Shown here in pieces: positions 16,963 through 26,371 of a DNA stretch of 64,000 nt. The stretch is from NCBI RefSeq assembly GCF_014841115.1, contig NZ_JACYTP010000008.1:153930-217929 (forward strand), written 5' to 3'. This stretch comes from Photobacterium arenosum. Its GTDB lineage: Bacteria > Pseudomonadota > Gammaproteobacteria > Enterobacterales > Vibrionaceae. A program made the translations under genes and the position numbers. The notes under the pieces are model-generated. The model was not told the DNA's origin, did no database searches, and saw nothing but the letters and a program-made list of their open reading frames with translations. Within the stretch, counting starts at the first letter, position 1, and each line of letters starts with the position of its first letter.

Positions 16963-18276
16963 ATGAACATGAGTGTTTCAGCGGGGCGCTATCGCACACT
17001 GTCGCTGGCAGCGGTGTTAATCACGGCTTCGGTATCGGCATTCTTGTCTGCGCCGGTCATGAGTGCATCTGATGCTGGTCAGCAGCCTGAGCAAGAGGTT
17101 GAAGTGCTTCACTGGTGGACAGCGAAAGGTGAAATGAAAGCCGCGGAAGTGTTGCAGGATAGCCTTGAACAGCAGAGTATCGGCTGGAAGAATTTTGCTA
17201 TTGCGGGTGGTGGCGGTGAAAGTGCCATGACAGTGCTGAAAAGCCGTGCTGTGTCGGGGAATCCCCCTTCGGCGGCACAGCTCAAAGGTTACGACTTGCA
17301 AGAGTGGGGCATGCTGGGTTTTCTGACCAGTCTTGATGAGGTGGCAAATGTTCAGCGCTGGGATCAGCTATTGCCACCGGTTATCAGCCAGATCATGAAA
17401 TATCAGGGTCATTATGTGGCCGTTCCTGTGAATATTCACCGTGTTAACTGGTTATGGATTAACCCGGACTTGCTGGAGAAAGCCGGTGCGACTGTGCCGG
17501 ATTCGCTTGAGTCGTTTTTTGTTGCGGCAGACAAACTGAAGCAGGCCAATATTGTACCCATAGCCTTGGGCAGCGATCCCTGGCAAGAGGTGACCTTGTT
17601 CGAATCTGTGGCGCTGGCGGTACTGGGTCCTCAGGGTTATCGCCGTGCTTTTGTTGACTTAGATTCAGACATGCTGGCCGGTGAGCAGATGGTGGATGTT
17701 TTCCGCCAGTTCGAGCGTATGCGGCAATACATTGATGTGAAAACCAAGGCCATGGAATGGAGCGACGCCAGTACCATGCTGATGGAAGGGAAAGCCGCGA
17801 TGCAGTTCATGGGGGACTGGGCGAAGGGGGAATTTTCTGCGTTGGGGAAAACTCTGGGTAAGGAGATTCTGTGTGTGCCAGCTCCGGGCACCCAAGGCTT
17901 CTTTACATACAACATCGACAGTTTTGCTTTTTTTAAGCATAGCGATGACCTGAGTATTCAGGCGCAGGAAACGATGGCACATACCATTCTGACACCTGAT
18001 TTTCAGCGAAAATTTAATTTAGCGAAAGGCTCCATCCCCGTGCGTACCGATGTGGACATGACAGGTTTCGACAGTTGTTCACTGGCCTCTGCAGCTGCTT
18101 TTCAATTAAATCAGCAAAATAATACTCTGGTACCCAGTATTTCTCAGGGGCTTGCCAGTACCAGCTATGTGCAGGCAGCGATTTTTGACGTAGTGACCGA
18201 TTTTTTCCACAGTAAGCAGGCTGATCCGGAAAAAGCCGCGAATCAGCTGGCCAGGGCCGTTAAATCAGCACAGTAA
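16963..18276 (+). CDS. Periplasmic sugar-binding protein linked to a two-component system (module 2)
   Basis: A 437-residue family 1 solute-binding protein with a signal sequence (hydrophobic stretch about 13-32, cleavage near MSA). It shares with module 1 the segments VEVLHWWTAKGE, GGGGESAM and YQGHYVAVPVNIHRVNWLW, so they are clear paralogues. The C-terminal half has FNLAKGSIPVRTDVDM, typical of glucose/mannose-binding proteins. No ABC transporter membrane or ATPase genes are adjacent. Its place at the end of the regulator-kinase operon supports a sensory accessory role rather than transport. Ligand preference may differ from module 1. Confidence 0.85.
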   Translation: MNMSVSAGRYRTLSLAAVLITASVSAFLSAPVMSASDAGQQPEQEVEVLHWWTAKGEMKAAEVLQDSLEQQSIGWKNFAIAGGGGESAMTVLKSRAVSGNPPSAAQLKGYDLQEWGMLGFLTSLDEVANVQRWDQLLPPVISQIMKYQGHYVAVPVNIHRVNWLWINPDLLEKAGATVPDSLESFFVAADKLKQANIVPIALGSDPWQEVTLFESVALAVLGPQGYRRAFVDLDSDMLAGEQMVDVFRQFERMRQYIDVKTKAMEWSDASTMLMEGKAAMQFMGDWAKGEFSALGKTLGKEILCVPAPGTQGFFTYNIDSFAFFKHSDDLSIQAQETMAHTILTPDFQRKFNLAKGSIPVRTDVDMTGFDSCSLASAAAFQLNQQNNTLVPSISQGLASTSYVQAAIFDVVTDFFHSKQADPEKAANQLARAVKSAQ

Positions 18277-18370
18277 AGCGCTTTCGCCTAGCCGGTGTTA
18301 AGCTGTTTTGTTTGCGCTAGGATTAGTACAAACAGCACTGGAGCAAAAGACTAACGGGGAGTTTGCGGCT

Positions 18371-18865
18371 ATGAAACTGCTTTATATTGTTCGTCACGCC
18401 AAGTCATCCTGGGATGACCCGGAATTGGATGATCATGATCGCCCGCTGAATGAGCGCGGCCTGAAAAACGCGGCTGATATGGCAACCCGGTTCGCCGCCT
18501 GGCAGGCGCTGCCCCAGCGAATTCTATCCAGTACCGCTGAGCGGGCATTCCAGACCGCGCAATTTTTTGAACAGGCGCTGCATCCGCATCCTACTGAGCT
18601 GGCAACCACAGTGGGCTTGTATACCGATTCTGCCCATGAGGTGGTCAGCATTATTCAGTCGGTGCCTGATGAGGTTGAACGGCTTATGGTGGTCTGCCAC
18701 AATCCCGCCATCAATGAACTGGTGGGCCGTCTTGGATTAAAAACCGACAATGTTCCGACCTGTGGCCTGGCGGTTTTTGCAATTGAGGCAGAAACATGGC
18801 AGGCGTTCGGGCCGGAATATTGTCAGTTGCTGTATTTTGATTTTCCGAAACGCCTGGCTCACTGA
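18371..18865 (+). CDS. SixA-like phosphohistidine phosphatase
   Basis: A 164-residue protein of the histidine phosphatase superfamily. The catalytic motif RHAKSSWDDP is at the N-terminus and the second histidine lies in VVCHNPAINELVG. Length and motifs match SixA (161 residues in E. coli), which removes phosphate from phosphohistidine, notably on PTS and phosphorelay proteins. ATG 18371 is chosen because GGGGAG lies 9 bp upstream; codons back to 18308 look untranslated. It follows module 2 by 94 bp and may or may not be co-transcribed. A link to the neighbouring kinases or PtsG phosphorylation chain is attractive but unproven. Confidence 0.85.
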   Translation: MKLLYIVRHAKSSWDDPELDDHDRPLNERGLKNAADMATRFAAWQALPQRILSSTAERAFQTAQFFEQALHPHPTELATTVGLYTDSAHEVVSIIQSVPDEVERLMVVCHNPAINELVGRLGLKTDNVPTCGLAVFAIEAETWQAFGPEYCQLLYFDFPKRLAH

Positions 18866-18940
18866 TATGTTGCGCTGTCAGGGGCAGGCTTTTTCTTTCT
18901 GAGAGAATGTCTCTTGAACACTTGTCGCTTATGAATTTGC

Positions 18941-18968
18941 CTCTTGAGCATGGAAAGATGCTCAAGAG
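18941..18968. terminator. Perfect inverted repeat between convergent genes
   Basis: CTCTTGAGCAT and ATGCTCAAGAG form an 11-bp perfect stem with a GGAAAG loop, between the convergent sixA-like and chemotaxis genes. Neither strand shows a T-tract after it, so termination would be atypical. Confidence 0.5.
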
Positions 18969-18991
18969 ACAGATTGTCGGCAGGGCAGAAG

Positions 18992-20308
18992 TTAACTGGC
19001 TGCTGACATTTTTTGCACGGCCATAACAACATCGTTAATACTGTCTTCAATGTCTTGAATGGATGTGCTGGCTTCTTTGACTTTTTCCATACTGCTTTCA
19101 GCGCGGGCAATAATTTCAGACATTGAGGATACGGCTTGTGTCGTGAATTGACTGTTTTGCTTAACCACATTATCAATTTTTACGGTCGACTCATTGGTGC
19201 GCGAAGCTAGCTGGCGAACTTCGTCGGCAACAACGGCAAAGCCTCGTCCCTGATCGCCCGCTCTGGCTGCTTCAATGGCCGCATTGAGCGCCAGCAGATT
19301 GGTTTGATCGGCAATGGCGGAAATGGTGTCCACCATGTTAGTGATGGTTTTTGACTGTTCCTCAAGCTGGGATATCACATCTGAGGTTGAATTTAACGCC
19401 TCAACCATTTGTACCATCTGTTCGATAGCCTGATTACCCGAATGACTTCCCTCGGCGGATAACTGCCGGGTCTTAACTGACAAGTCATAAGCCAGCTGAC
19501 TGTTTTCCTGGCCGAGAATGACTGTCTGTGTAATATCTGTGGCAAATTTTATGACTTTATACAGTTTGCCATTGGTATCAAAAATAGGGTTGTAGGTGGC
19601 TTCCAGCCATAGAGTCTGGCCCGCTTTGTTTACCCGTTCAAACTTACCGCCCATGAATTGCCCTTGATTGAGCTGGTACCAGAAGTTTTGATATTCACTG
19701 GTTTGAGCATAGCTGGGGGTGACGAACAGGCGATGATGTTTTCCTTTGATTTCATCAAATGTGTAGCCGACTGTTGCTAAAAAGTTTTCATTGGCGTGCA
19801 ATATATTACCATTGAGATCAAATTCGATAACCGCCATGGAGCGGGAAACCGCCTGTGTCTGACTGGCAAGTTCATGGTGCTCTGCGACTCTTGTTGAGGT
19901 GTCAGAAGCAATTTTAATGACTTTATAAACACTCCCTTGATCGTCGAAAACCGGACAATAACTGGCTTCCAGCCAAATGTCTTTCCCGTTTTTAGTCATA
20001 CGCTGGAACAGTCCCTTAATTTGCTTGCCCTGACTTAGCTGATACCAGAATTGTTGGTACTCCTGACTTTGTTTGGTTTCATCGGTACAAAAAATCCTGT
20101 GATGTTTACCCTGAATGTCATTTAGGCTGTATCCCATGGTATTAAGGAAATGTTGGTTGGCGCTGATGATTTCTCCTGATGGTGTAAATTCAATAGATGC
20201 AAAGGAATCACTGATTGCAGCTAAGGTATTGGTGGTTTCCTGAAGTTGCTGTTGAAGTGAGTTGTACGCGTCTTGAGTTACGTTATTCTTGTTAGATAAC
20301 CCGAACAT
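18992..20308 (-). CDS. Soluble PAS-PAS-methyl-accepting protein, BdlA-like
   Basis: A 438-residue protein with no membrane segments. Two PAS domains (about 25-135 and 150-258), each with the repeat GKHHRxF and FWYQLxQG, are followed by a short methyl-accepting signalling domain whose hairpin tip reads [20 protein letters not shown]. The architecture and length match BdlA of Pseudomonas aeruginosa, a cytoplasmic sensor that triggers biofilm dispersal, and related aerotaxis-type receptors. The two PAS domains are similar enough to be an internal duplication, and may bind haem or flavin. It stands alone on the minus strand, with about 540 bp of upstream region lacking genes. Confidence 0.88.
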   Translation of the reverse strand: MFGLSNKNNVTQDAYNSLQQQLQETTNTLAAISDSFASIEFTPSGEIISANQHFLNTMGYSLNDIQGKHHRIFCTDETKQSQEYQQFWYQLSQGKQIKGLFQRMTKNGKDIWLEASYCPVFDDQGSVYKVIKIASDTSTRVAEHHELASQTQAVSRSMAVIEFDLNGNILHANENFLATVGYTFDEIKGKHHRLFVTPSYAQTSEYQNFWYQLNQGQFMGGKFERVNKAGQTLWLEATYNPIFDTNGKLYKVIKFATDITQTVILGQENSQLAYDLSVKTRQLSAEGSHSGNQAIEQMVQMVEALNSTSDVISQLEEQSKTITNMVDTISAIADQTNLLALNAAIEAARAGDQGRGFAVVADEVRQLASRTNESTVKIDNVVKQNSQFTTQAVSSMSEIIARAESSMEKVKEASTSIQDIEDSINDVVMAVQKMSAAS

Positions 20309-20790
20309 GTCACAGTCCTTGTCGATATATGCCCTCTAGCTGAATATAGAACAGAGAAATATGTTTAAAAGAGATATTTTCAGAATGACTGAAAAATTAG
20401 TAAAAGCTAAATAGTAAGGCTATTATTCTTCGGATGTGTGACTTCAATGACTTATCTGCTATTAACAATTTAATTTGTTATGAAAAATGTCGTTAAGACT
20501 GATATCAGAAAGGCAAAATGACCAATTTATGCCTTGAAATGAAGCTTGCCTGTCTTTGATATTTTTAGTTCTTGTGATCTTACTTCGATTAATACCATTC
20601 ATTATTGTTGTCTGTTTTTTCTGAATGATTAGGGTGTTGAATGTATAGGTTGTTTTTTGACTCACAATGTCATTTTCATTCAGGCTGGCGATAAATAAAA
20701 GGCTGGGCTGCACGAGTTTTTTGCAGATGTCGCTGTGATGCACGAGTAGGGTATGTTCAGCCGGGAAAGAACGACAGGTATCTTGCAAAG
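20309..20790. other. Intergenic region without a supported gene
   Basis: AT-rich region between the PAS-MCP gene and the terminator of the beta-barrel gene. One 108-codon frame on the minus strand (20462-20788) starts with TTG inside the terminator hairpin and lacks a ribosome site, so it is not called. The promoter of the PAS-MCP gene must lie here; TAACAATTTAATTTGTTA (20463-20480) is a near-palindrome of unknown role. Confidence 0.5.
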
Positions 20791-20819
20791 GCCGGAACTC
20801 AGACTGTTACAGTTCCGGC
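20791..20819 (-). terminator. Terminator of the RND/LolA-like/beta-barrel operon
   Basis: GCCGGAACT and AGTTCCGGC form a 9-bp GC-rich stem 29 bp past the last gene. The plus-strand side is followed by AGGTTTTTG and the minus side by CTTTGC. Confidence 0.7.
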
Positions 20820-20847
20820 AGGTTTTTGAATAAAATGGAAAATTGGC

Positions 20848-21999
20848 TCAGAAATAATATTCCAGAGCCAGCTCTATGAAGTCGTCTTTACGGACAAAAT
20901 AAAGTGGACTGTCAAGCCTGCTGGCGTCGAACCACCAGGCGTTAGCCCGCCATTTCCAGTTGTTGTTTATCCGTGCGGAGGCTTCAATTCTGCCGGTAGA
21001 TTCCTGACTGCTGTCCAGATCCTGATTAATCCCAACTAAAATTTCTGTACCGTCTATGTCATTGAGTGCAAATCGTGTACCCAGAAACAGGTCATTCTGA
21101 TTCAGACTCAGTGATCGGGAATCGTACTGGTACTCGGCAATCAGGCCAAGATCCCAATAGGTATCGAAGACACCGACGAGTGTGTATTCAAACCCTGTGA
21201 CCACGGCGGAGTGGTTTTCCAGGCTGTCACGGTAAAGCGCTTCAAGCTTTAATAACCAGCTGCCAAAAATGCCCTGAACATCCATGCTGGTCTGGTCCAT
21301 TTGGGCGTAGTATGGCGTCAGGCTGGTACGTCCCGGCAGGAAGTAGGGATCTCTGTTGGTCCCCTGAAAAAAGCTGGCACCGACATCCCAGTCGCCAAAA
21401 TAGTGGCTGTAGCGCAATGACCAGTCGATGTGCTCCTGCTCGGCTGAAGATTCATATAATGCATCGTCATTTACCGGCAGTGGGGGCCGCAGCCGCCCGT
21501 CTTTACCGGCGAAAGTACGTTCACGAAAGTAGGGGAGGATGAAGGCATTCACTGTGCCCCAGTCTTTGACGGCTGCAACATTGATCATAGGCTGCCCGAG
21601 TTTTTGCTCGCCGTCGACAGATTCGACGTTATCGGTCTGGTTAATCACATCCACCAGGTGAATGGACTCGGTCACGCCCCAGAAAACTTTCCCGACGCCC
21701 ATTCTGAGCTCATAGTCATCGATCAGTTGCAGATACATGAATTCACGCAGATCGAAATGGGTACGTTCATCGTCCATGCTGTCCCAGCGGTAGAATGGCT
21801 GAATGGTCAGCCGGGCGTCACCGTCCTGCCACTCTGTGTACCATTCGGGTTCTATCACCACAGAGGTCTGGCTTTTGTCCTGGCCCTCAAGACCAGGGTG
21901 CAAAAACTGACGTTGTTCAAGGTTTATCTGGCCGCTGATACCAGCTGCCTCTACTGAGGCAGCCAGAAACAGGGGCAATGCAGAAAATCGGTATATCAT
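20848..21999 (-). CDS. Outer-membrane beta-barrel protein (DUF1302-like)
   Basis: A 383-residue exported protein with a short signal peptide (about 18 residues, ending SVEA) and alternating aromatic/polar strands. It ends in ALEYYF, a C-terminal phenylalanine strand typical of outer-membrane barrels recognised by BAM. It is the last gene of a three-gene minus-strand operon with an RND protein and a LolA-like protein, a recurring trio in marine proteobacteria. The likely role is the outer-membrane part of an export route or a specialised porin. The cargo is unknown; lipid-like molecules are the usual suggestion because the partner RND protein is of the MMPL/HpnN type. Confidence 0.75.
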   Translation of the reverse strand: MIYRFSALPLFLAASVEAAGISGQINLEQRQFLHPGLEGQDKSQTSVVIEPEWYTEWQDGDARLTIQPFYRWDSMDDERTHFDLREFMYLQLIDDYELRMGVGKVFWGVTESIHLVDVINQTDNVESVDGEQKLGQPMINVAAVKDWGTVNAFILPYFRERTFAGKDGRLRPPLPVNDDALYESSAEQEHIDWSLRYSHYFGDWDVGASFFQGTNRDPYFLPGRTSLTPYYAQMDQTSMDVQGIFGSWLLKLEALYRDSLENHSAVVTGFEYTLVGVFDTYWDLGLIAEYQYDSRSLSLNQNDLFLGTRFALNDIDGTEILVGINQDLDSSQESTGRIEASARINNNWKWRANAWWFDASRLDSPLYFVRKDDFIELALEYYF

Positions 22000-22017
22000 G
22001 CTTGCTCCTGCCTGAGA

Positions 22018-22830
22018 TTATTTGACACGCTTGAGACTGGACTTATTGAAATCGCTCTCATCAAGGCCATTGTTAAACGTCAGTTTATGGGTGGTCAGTA
22101 CCGTTGTCTTGCCAGTCTGGATGTTATTCATTGTCATCGTATGCGCGCGCCAGTATTTGCCCAGATACTGCTCATAGTTGTTAAAAGTCAGTGTCTTCAG
22201 CAGGCTGTCTTTACGGTCATAGAATTCCACCTTCAAAGGCCGGTAATGGTCTTTATCCAGCCATACCAACTGCTTGGTATAACCTGAGTATTCATCCGTC
22301 GGCACTTGCCGGAGTTTGAATACGGCTTCACCTTTAACGGTGTCATCACCCAGATAGGTAAAGTCGTATTTTTCCAGTTCAAATGAACTTAAATCTTCGT
22401 AGGCGAACTCGCTGCCCATGAAAGGGCCTGATTTATTGCGCGAAGCAATACGTTTTACCCGCTTCAGCGCTGGCAGATAAAGCCATTGGTCATCAGGCTT
22501 GGTTGTGTGGGCGAAATTCAGAAAAGCTGTGCCTTGCACATCACGGGGCTGGTCGAAAATCGTCAGGCCTTTATCGCCATCATCAGCCACTTCCAGTGTC
22601 TTGATACGCATTTTTCGGGTGCTGCTTTCCCCTTGTGCGTTGGATAGCAACATGGTCATTTCCCCAATGCTGTCGCCCCAACCGGTATCACGCAGTTTTC
22701 GCTCCTTGGCAATCTCTAACCCTTGTTCGTTACCCGCATGGCATACCGCCGGTATGATAGCCATACCCAATGCAGTAATCATGGCTATAGGCGCTAGCCA
22801 TTGCGTGATTTTGGCTGTTTTGTCTGTCAT
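22018..22830 (-). CDS. Outer membrane lipoprotein-sorting protein, LolA-like
   Basis: A 270-residue exported protein (signal peptide about 1-32, ending AVCHA) of the family annotated as outer membrane lipoprotein-sorting protein. The mature part has the antiparallel-sheet pattern of LolA/LolB folds, with conserved blocks DQWLYLPALKRVKRI and FMGSEFAYEDL. The family forms a hydrophobic cup that could carry lipid between membranes. It lies 29 bp downstream of the RND gene and 18 bp upstream of the barrel gene, so the three probably work as a trans-envelope path. Confidence 0.82.
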   Translation of the reverse strand: MTDKTAKITQWLAPIAMITALGMAIIPAVCHAGNEQGLEIAKERKLRDTGWGDSIGEMTMLLSNAQGESSTRKMRIKTLEVADDGDKGLTIFDQPRDVQGTAFLNFAHTTKPDDQWLYLPALKRVKRIASRNKSGPFMGSEFAYEDLSSFELEKYDFTYLGDDTVKGEAVFKLRQVPTDEYSGYTKQLVWLDKDHYRPLKVEFYDRKDSLLKTLTFNNYEQYLGKYWRAHTMTMNNIQTGKTTVLTTHKLTFNNGLDESDFNKSSLKRVK

Positions 22831-22859
22831 GAGCTTTCTCCTAATCTTTGGCTAAAAGG

Positions 22860-25214
22860 TTATTGGGCCAATGGTTTCTGGTTAATTGGGTTCTTGCTAT
22901 CCGGTCTGGCTGTCTCGGTGTCAGCCTGTTCCACCGGCTTACGGTCAAAGAGCATCAACATGCAGGGCAGCAGCAAGAAGTCCACCACCAGGGCAATGAA
23001 AATGATCAGGGCACTGAGCTGGCCCATGTCACTGTTCAGACGGAAACTGGAGCTGGCCAGTACAGAGAAGCCGGCAACCAGTACGACGGTTGTGATCCAT
23101 AACGCGCGGCCAACAGTGCTGAAGGCATAACGAACGGCTTCTTCGGCATTTCGGCCTTCTTTGCGTGCGATTTGATACTTGCTGAGGAAATGTACGGCGT
23201 CATCGACAACGATACCGAGTGTGAGAGTGACCACCACAGACAACCCAAGGTTGATTTCACCGGACCAGAGTGACCAGAGTCCGAATCCGAGAATCGCCGG
23301 GGCGATGTTGGGAATAAGACTGATCACACCCAGTCGCAGTGAACGCAGAGCGAAAATCATCAGTGCGGAGATCAGCACCAGCGTAACCGGTAGTGTCGAT
23401 AACATACTGGCCATGTTGGTTTCGCCAATATGGGCGAACATCAGGTTCGGGCTGGACGCCATAATGGCGTAACCCGGCGCATTAGCATCAAACCAGTCAT
23501 TAATACGGGCTTCCAGGGCTACCAGTTCTTTACTGCCGACATTTTTGGTGGTCAGCGTCAGTTTCACGGATGATTTATCTACGTTGAGCTGGTTGTTAAG
23601 GTCCAGGCCGTATGGCAAAGACATTTCATACAGCAACAGATATTGTGCGGCCAGTTCTCTGTCGTTCGGCAGGCGATACCAGCTTTCATCATCACCATGC
23701 ATGTTTTTGTTCAGGCGTTTGTAAACATCACTCAGGCTGGCGACATGGTCGGTCTCAGGTTGTTCACGCAACCAGTTGGTAAACTGATTCAGAATGTTCA
23801 GGAAGCCAGGATCAGCAATCCCCTGAGGTTGACCTGAGTCAATAGCAATGCTGATGGTGGTCATTCCACTGATATTTTCAGCCATGAAATCGGCCGCCTG
23901 ACGGAATTGGCTGTCTGTGGCGAAGTATTTGACTGGCTCATCGTTGACCACATTACGGGGCAGAAGCAGGGTAGCGCCGGTCAGAACGATCACCGATAAA
24001 GGCAGGATGATTTTGCGATGATTAACCACAAGATTGCCTAATTTATCGGTCCAGCTGTGCTGGCCAGCCGGCTTCACGGCCGGGGCACGCAAAGGTAGTA
24101 CAGTCAGTAACGCTGGCAGCAGAGAAACCGACAGGAAGCAGGCGATCATTATCCCCAGAGCGGCCAGGTTACCCAAATCACGCAGGATCGGGGAATCAGA
24201 GGCATTCATCATCAAAAAGCCAAGCGCCGTTGTTACCGAGGTAATCAGTACCGGCATCGCATTGAGTTTGATGCTGTAGCCGATGGCTTCGTTTTTAAGC
24301 ATGCCCCGCTGCATGCCTTGCCGCATAGTGGCAATAACATGAACGCAGTCAGCAACGGCGAGTGTGAGCACCAGGGTTGGCACATTAACTGTGGCTGTGC
24401 TGAGGAACATGCCTGCCCAGCCGGACAGGCCCATAGTGGACGCCACAGAACCGATAATCACAATTAGAGTTGCAAGAACACCGGTCACAGTGCGTAGCAT
24501 TAATACCAGAAAAACCAGCACAATCAGCAGCATGGTCGGTACCAGTGTGCTGCTGTCTTTCATGGCCATGTCCATGAAAGTACGGTTCATCGCGACAATA
24601 CCAGCCTGATAGAAATCAACCTCAGGAAATTCGGCCCGGTATTTCGCCAGCAAGGTTTGGGAATAATCAGTAACGGTGGTGATTTCTGTCGTTTCGTCAA
24701 CTTTAGGCATTTGTAAAGTGATGTTCACTACAGCAACATCACCGCTGGATGAGATAAGTGAATCACGGAGCAAAGGTTCTTGTAAGGCGACTGATTTCAC
24801 TTTCGCGATACGCGGCGCATCAAGCGGGTACTCGTCTAACAGCAAATCTTCGACCAGCAGATCATCTTCAATCGCCTCTGTGTGCTGATAGTTTGCTAAC
24901 GAGTCGACGCGGCTGGAAAAGGGAATCTGCCAGCTGTCGTTGGTCAGCTCCCGGATAAGAGACAAGGTGTCGGGTGTAAAGACATTGCCGTTTTTGGGCG
25001 CAACAACAAAGCTGATGTTGTCTGTTTTACTGAATGTGTTCTGGATAGTGTTAAAGGCTTGCAGCTGGGGGTTATTTCCGTCGAAGAAGATGTTGTAATC
25101 TCCGCGGAAATAGAGGTTTTTGGCGCCGATAGTCGCGGCGATCAGCAGTGCCGTCATTATCGCCAGGACGATATAAGCACGTTTGATCGGTAAAGCGTAG
25201 ATACTGTCTTTCAT
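22860..25214 (-). CDS. RND superfamily (MMPL/HpnN-like) exporter
   Basis: A 784-residue inner-membrane protein with RND topology: a helix at residues 10-30, a periplasmic domain of about 190 residues, five further helices (about 215-370), a second helix and periplasmic domain (about 410-600), and five more helices. The repeated segments LAVADCVHVIATM and LGIVVDDAVHFLSKY are the TM4/TM10 motifs carrying the proton-relay aspartates. ATG 25214 follows GGAGATTGTG; an ATG four codons earlier has no ribosome site. It is about three-quarters the length of multidrug RND pumps, as for lipid exporters such as HpnN/MmpL-type proteins. A TetR regulator lies upstream. Confidence 0.88.
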   Translation of the reverse strand: MKDSIYALPIKRAYIVLAIMTALLIAATIGAKNLYFRGDYNIFFDGNNPQLQAFNTIQNTFSKTDNISFVVAPKNGNVFTPDTLSLIRELTNDSWQIPFSSRVDSLANYQHTEAIEDDLLVEDLLLDEYPLDAPRIAKVKSVALQEPLLRDSLISSSGDVAVVNITLQMPKVDETTEITTVTDYSQTLLAKYRAEFPEVDFYQAGIVAMNRTFMDMAMKDSSTLVPTMLLIVLVFLVLMLRTVTGVLATLIVIIGSVASTMGLSGWAGMFLSTATVNVPTLVLTLAVADCVHVIATMRQGMQRGMLKNEAIGYSIKLNAMPVLITSVTTALGFLMMNASDSPILRDLGNLAALGIMIACFLSVSLLPALLTVLPLRAPAVKPAGQHSWTDKLGNLVVNHRKIILPLSVIVLTGATLLLPRNVVNDEPVKYFATDSQFRQAADFMAENISGMTTISIAIDSGQPQGIADPGFLNILNQFTNWLREQPETDHVASLSDVYKRLNKNMHGDDESWYRLPNDRELAAQYLLLYEMSLPYGLDLNNQLNVDKSSVKLTLTTKNVGSKELVALEARINDWFDANAPGYAIMASSPNLMFAHIGETNMASMLSTLPVTLVLISALMIFALRSLRLGVISLIPNIAPAILGFGLWSLWSGEINLGLSVVVTLTLGIVVDDAVHFLSKYQIARKEGRNAEEAVRYAFSTVGRALWITTVVLVAGFSVLASSSFRLNSDMGQLSALIIFIALVVDFLLLPCMLMLFDRKPVEQADTETARPDSKNPINQKPLAQ

Positions 25215-25229
25215 CACAATCTCCATGAG

Positions 25230-25242
25230 TGACGTTTCGTCA
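25230..25242 (-). promoter_or_regulatory. TetR operator-like motif, copy 1
   Basis: On the minus strand TGACGAAACGTCA, 16 bp before the RND start codon. It matches the outer TGAC/GTCA arms of the three other copies at 25376, 26373 and 26390. Confidence 0.45.
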
Positions 25243-25259
25243 ATACTTGGTGCTTTAAA

Positions 25260-25277
25260 GCCAGCATATATGCTGGC
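25260..25277. promoter_or_regulatory. 18-bp perfect palindrome upstream of RND operon
   Basis: GCCAGCATATATGCTGGC is a perfect palindrome 46 bp upstream of the RND start codon. It may be an operator for another dimeric regulator or part of the leader RNA. Confidence 0.4.
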
Positions 25278-25375
25278 CGGGCAAGAATAAGTTACTTACT
25301 CATAGCGAATTTTAATTATTCAGCTACTTAGCAGCGTTAACACTCTCCAGTGTTCGCTGCAGAAAAATCAAATTA

Positions 25376-25388
25376 TGACAAATCGTCA
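25376..25388 (-). promoter_or_regulatory. TetR operator-like motif, copy 2
   Basis: On the minus strand TGACGATTTGTCA, in the region between the TetR gene end and the RND operon. It differs by one base from the copy at 26373-26385 in front of the TetR gene. Confidence 0.5.
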
Positions 25389-25401
25389 ACTATGGTCTGA
25401 A

Positions 25402-25427
25402 AATAACCCGCATGAAAGCGGGTTATT
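25402..25427 (-). terminator. Rho-independent terminator of the TetR gene
   Basis: AATAACCCGC and GCGGGTTATT make a perfect 10-bp stem with a 6-base loop, 8 bp past the TetR stop; on the minus strand the stem ends in a short T-run (ATTTTC). Confidence 0.8.
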
Positions 25428-25434
25428 ACAGCAA

Positions 25435-26223
25435 CTAACGACCCAGTTGCGACAGAAGATCGATCTCTTCCGCAAAAAAGGTCTGTTCAATGTGTTTCCA
25501 CAGCCTTTTGTAATCCCTTTCGCTGGACAGTGGTTTCCAGTTCATTCCATCTAATAACATATTGATGTTATTCAGAATGGTGAACGGATCCTGCAGGCGA
25601 TGTATACAGCGACTATTGGTAGCATTAGCAATCAACGCATTCGATCCCAATGCCAGCGACCAGTTTGCAAAAACCACCGCATCGGTACTGACGGCCGCAG
25701 ACATAGCCAGACTGCCTTCTTTCAGAGCACGATTGACGATTGCATCAGCATTATCAATCATTTGCTCCTCAAGTTGATTCAACATTTCCACGCGTGCATT
25801 GGATGCTTTATCGATAACCCAGGGGGTTTTCGCAGTCAGCAGACACGTCGATAGTATGGGTTCGAGTCGGGCAAATATATGGTACGCAACGTGGACACCC
25901 ATCAGAATATCCCGGCTGCTGCCTTCCATATCTAACACCCGGTTGAACAGGGTCATTTCAACCTTTATGGCATGGCTGCATAATGCCACTATGACGTCTT
26001 CTTTACTGCAGAAATGGTTATACACCGTTCCTTTAGAGTAAGGACTGATCGACGCCAGCTTATCCATGGTCAGGTTAGCAAAACCTTCCTTGTTAACCAG
26101 ATCTTTGGCAAGCATGATCAGCTCGTGATCGCGTTCTGCAATCGCTTGCTGTTTCTTGGTCTTGGGTGCTCGCTCTCCAGAGAAGAGGGCACATCTTTCT
26201 TTATTACAGTTCAACCCGAACAT
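25435..26223 (-). CDS. TetR family repressor of the RND operon
   Basis: A 262-residue TetR-type regulator. The helix-turn-helix lies at about residues 45-75 (FANLTMDKLASISPYSKGTV, then YNHFCSKEDV), preceded by a basic N-terminal extension (PKTKKQQAIAERD) rather longer than usual. The C-terminal ligand domain is unrelated to well-known types. ATG 26223 is the first codon of the frame; a start further in is possible because the first 25 residues look unusual and no strong ribosome site is seen. Position and shared operator-like motifs in front of both this gene and the RND operon suggest that it represses both. Confidence 0.85.
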   Translation of the reverse strand: MFGLNCNKERCALFSGERAPKTKKQQAIAERDHELIMLAKDLVNKEGFANLTMDKLASISPYSKGTVYNHFCSKEDVIVALCSHAIKVEMTLFNRVLDMEGSSRDILMGVHVAYHIFARLEPILSTCLLTAKTPWVIDKASNARVEMLNQLEEQMIDNADAIVNRALKEGSLAMSAAVSTDAVVFANWSLALGSNALIANATNSRCIHRLQDPFTILNNINMLLDGMNWKPLSSERDYKRLWKHIEQTFFAEEIDLLSQLGR

Positions 26224-26371
26224 AACTTCCGACTTTTAAGTTGTCAGTTGCGTGAATATATTGCAACTCCTTCTGTGAGATGCTGGTGCTCCTGTAAGTT
26301 TCTGCTTTACAAGAAGCAAGCACCCTGTAATCAGTTTAACACGAATACGACAAGGGTAAATCACTACAAAA

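Noticed and set aside
5838..18276. Annotation of the two solute-binding proteins as part of sugar ABC transporters
   Set aside because: No permease or ATPase gene lies in either operon; the genes are joined to two-component systems instead.
20462..20788. 108-codon frame on the minus strand
   Set aside because: TTG start inside the terminator hairpin of the neighbouring operon, no ribosome site, AT-rich low-complexity product.
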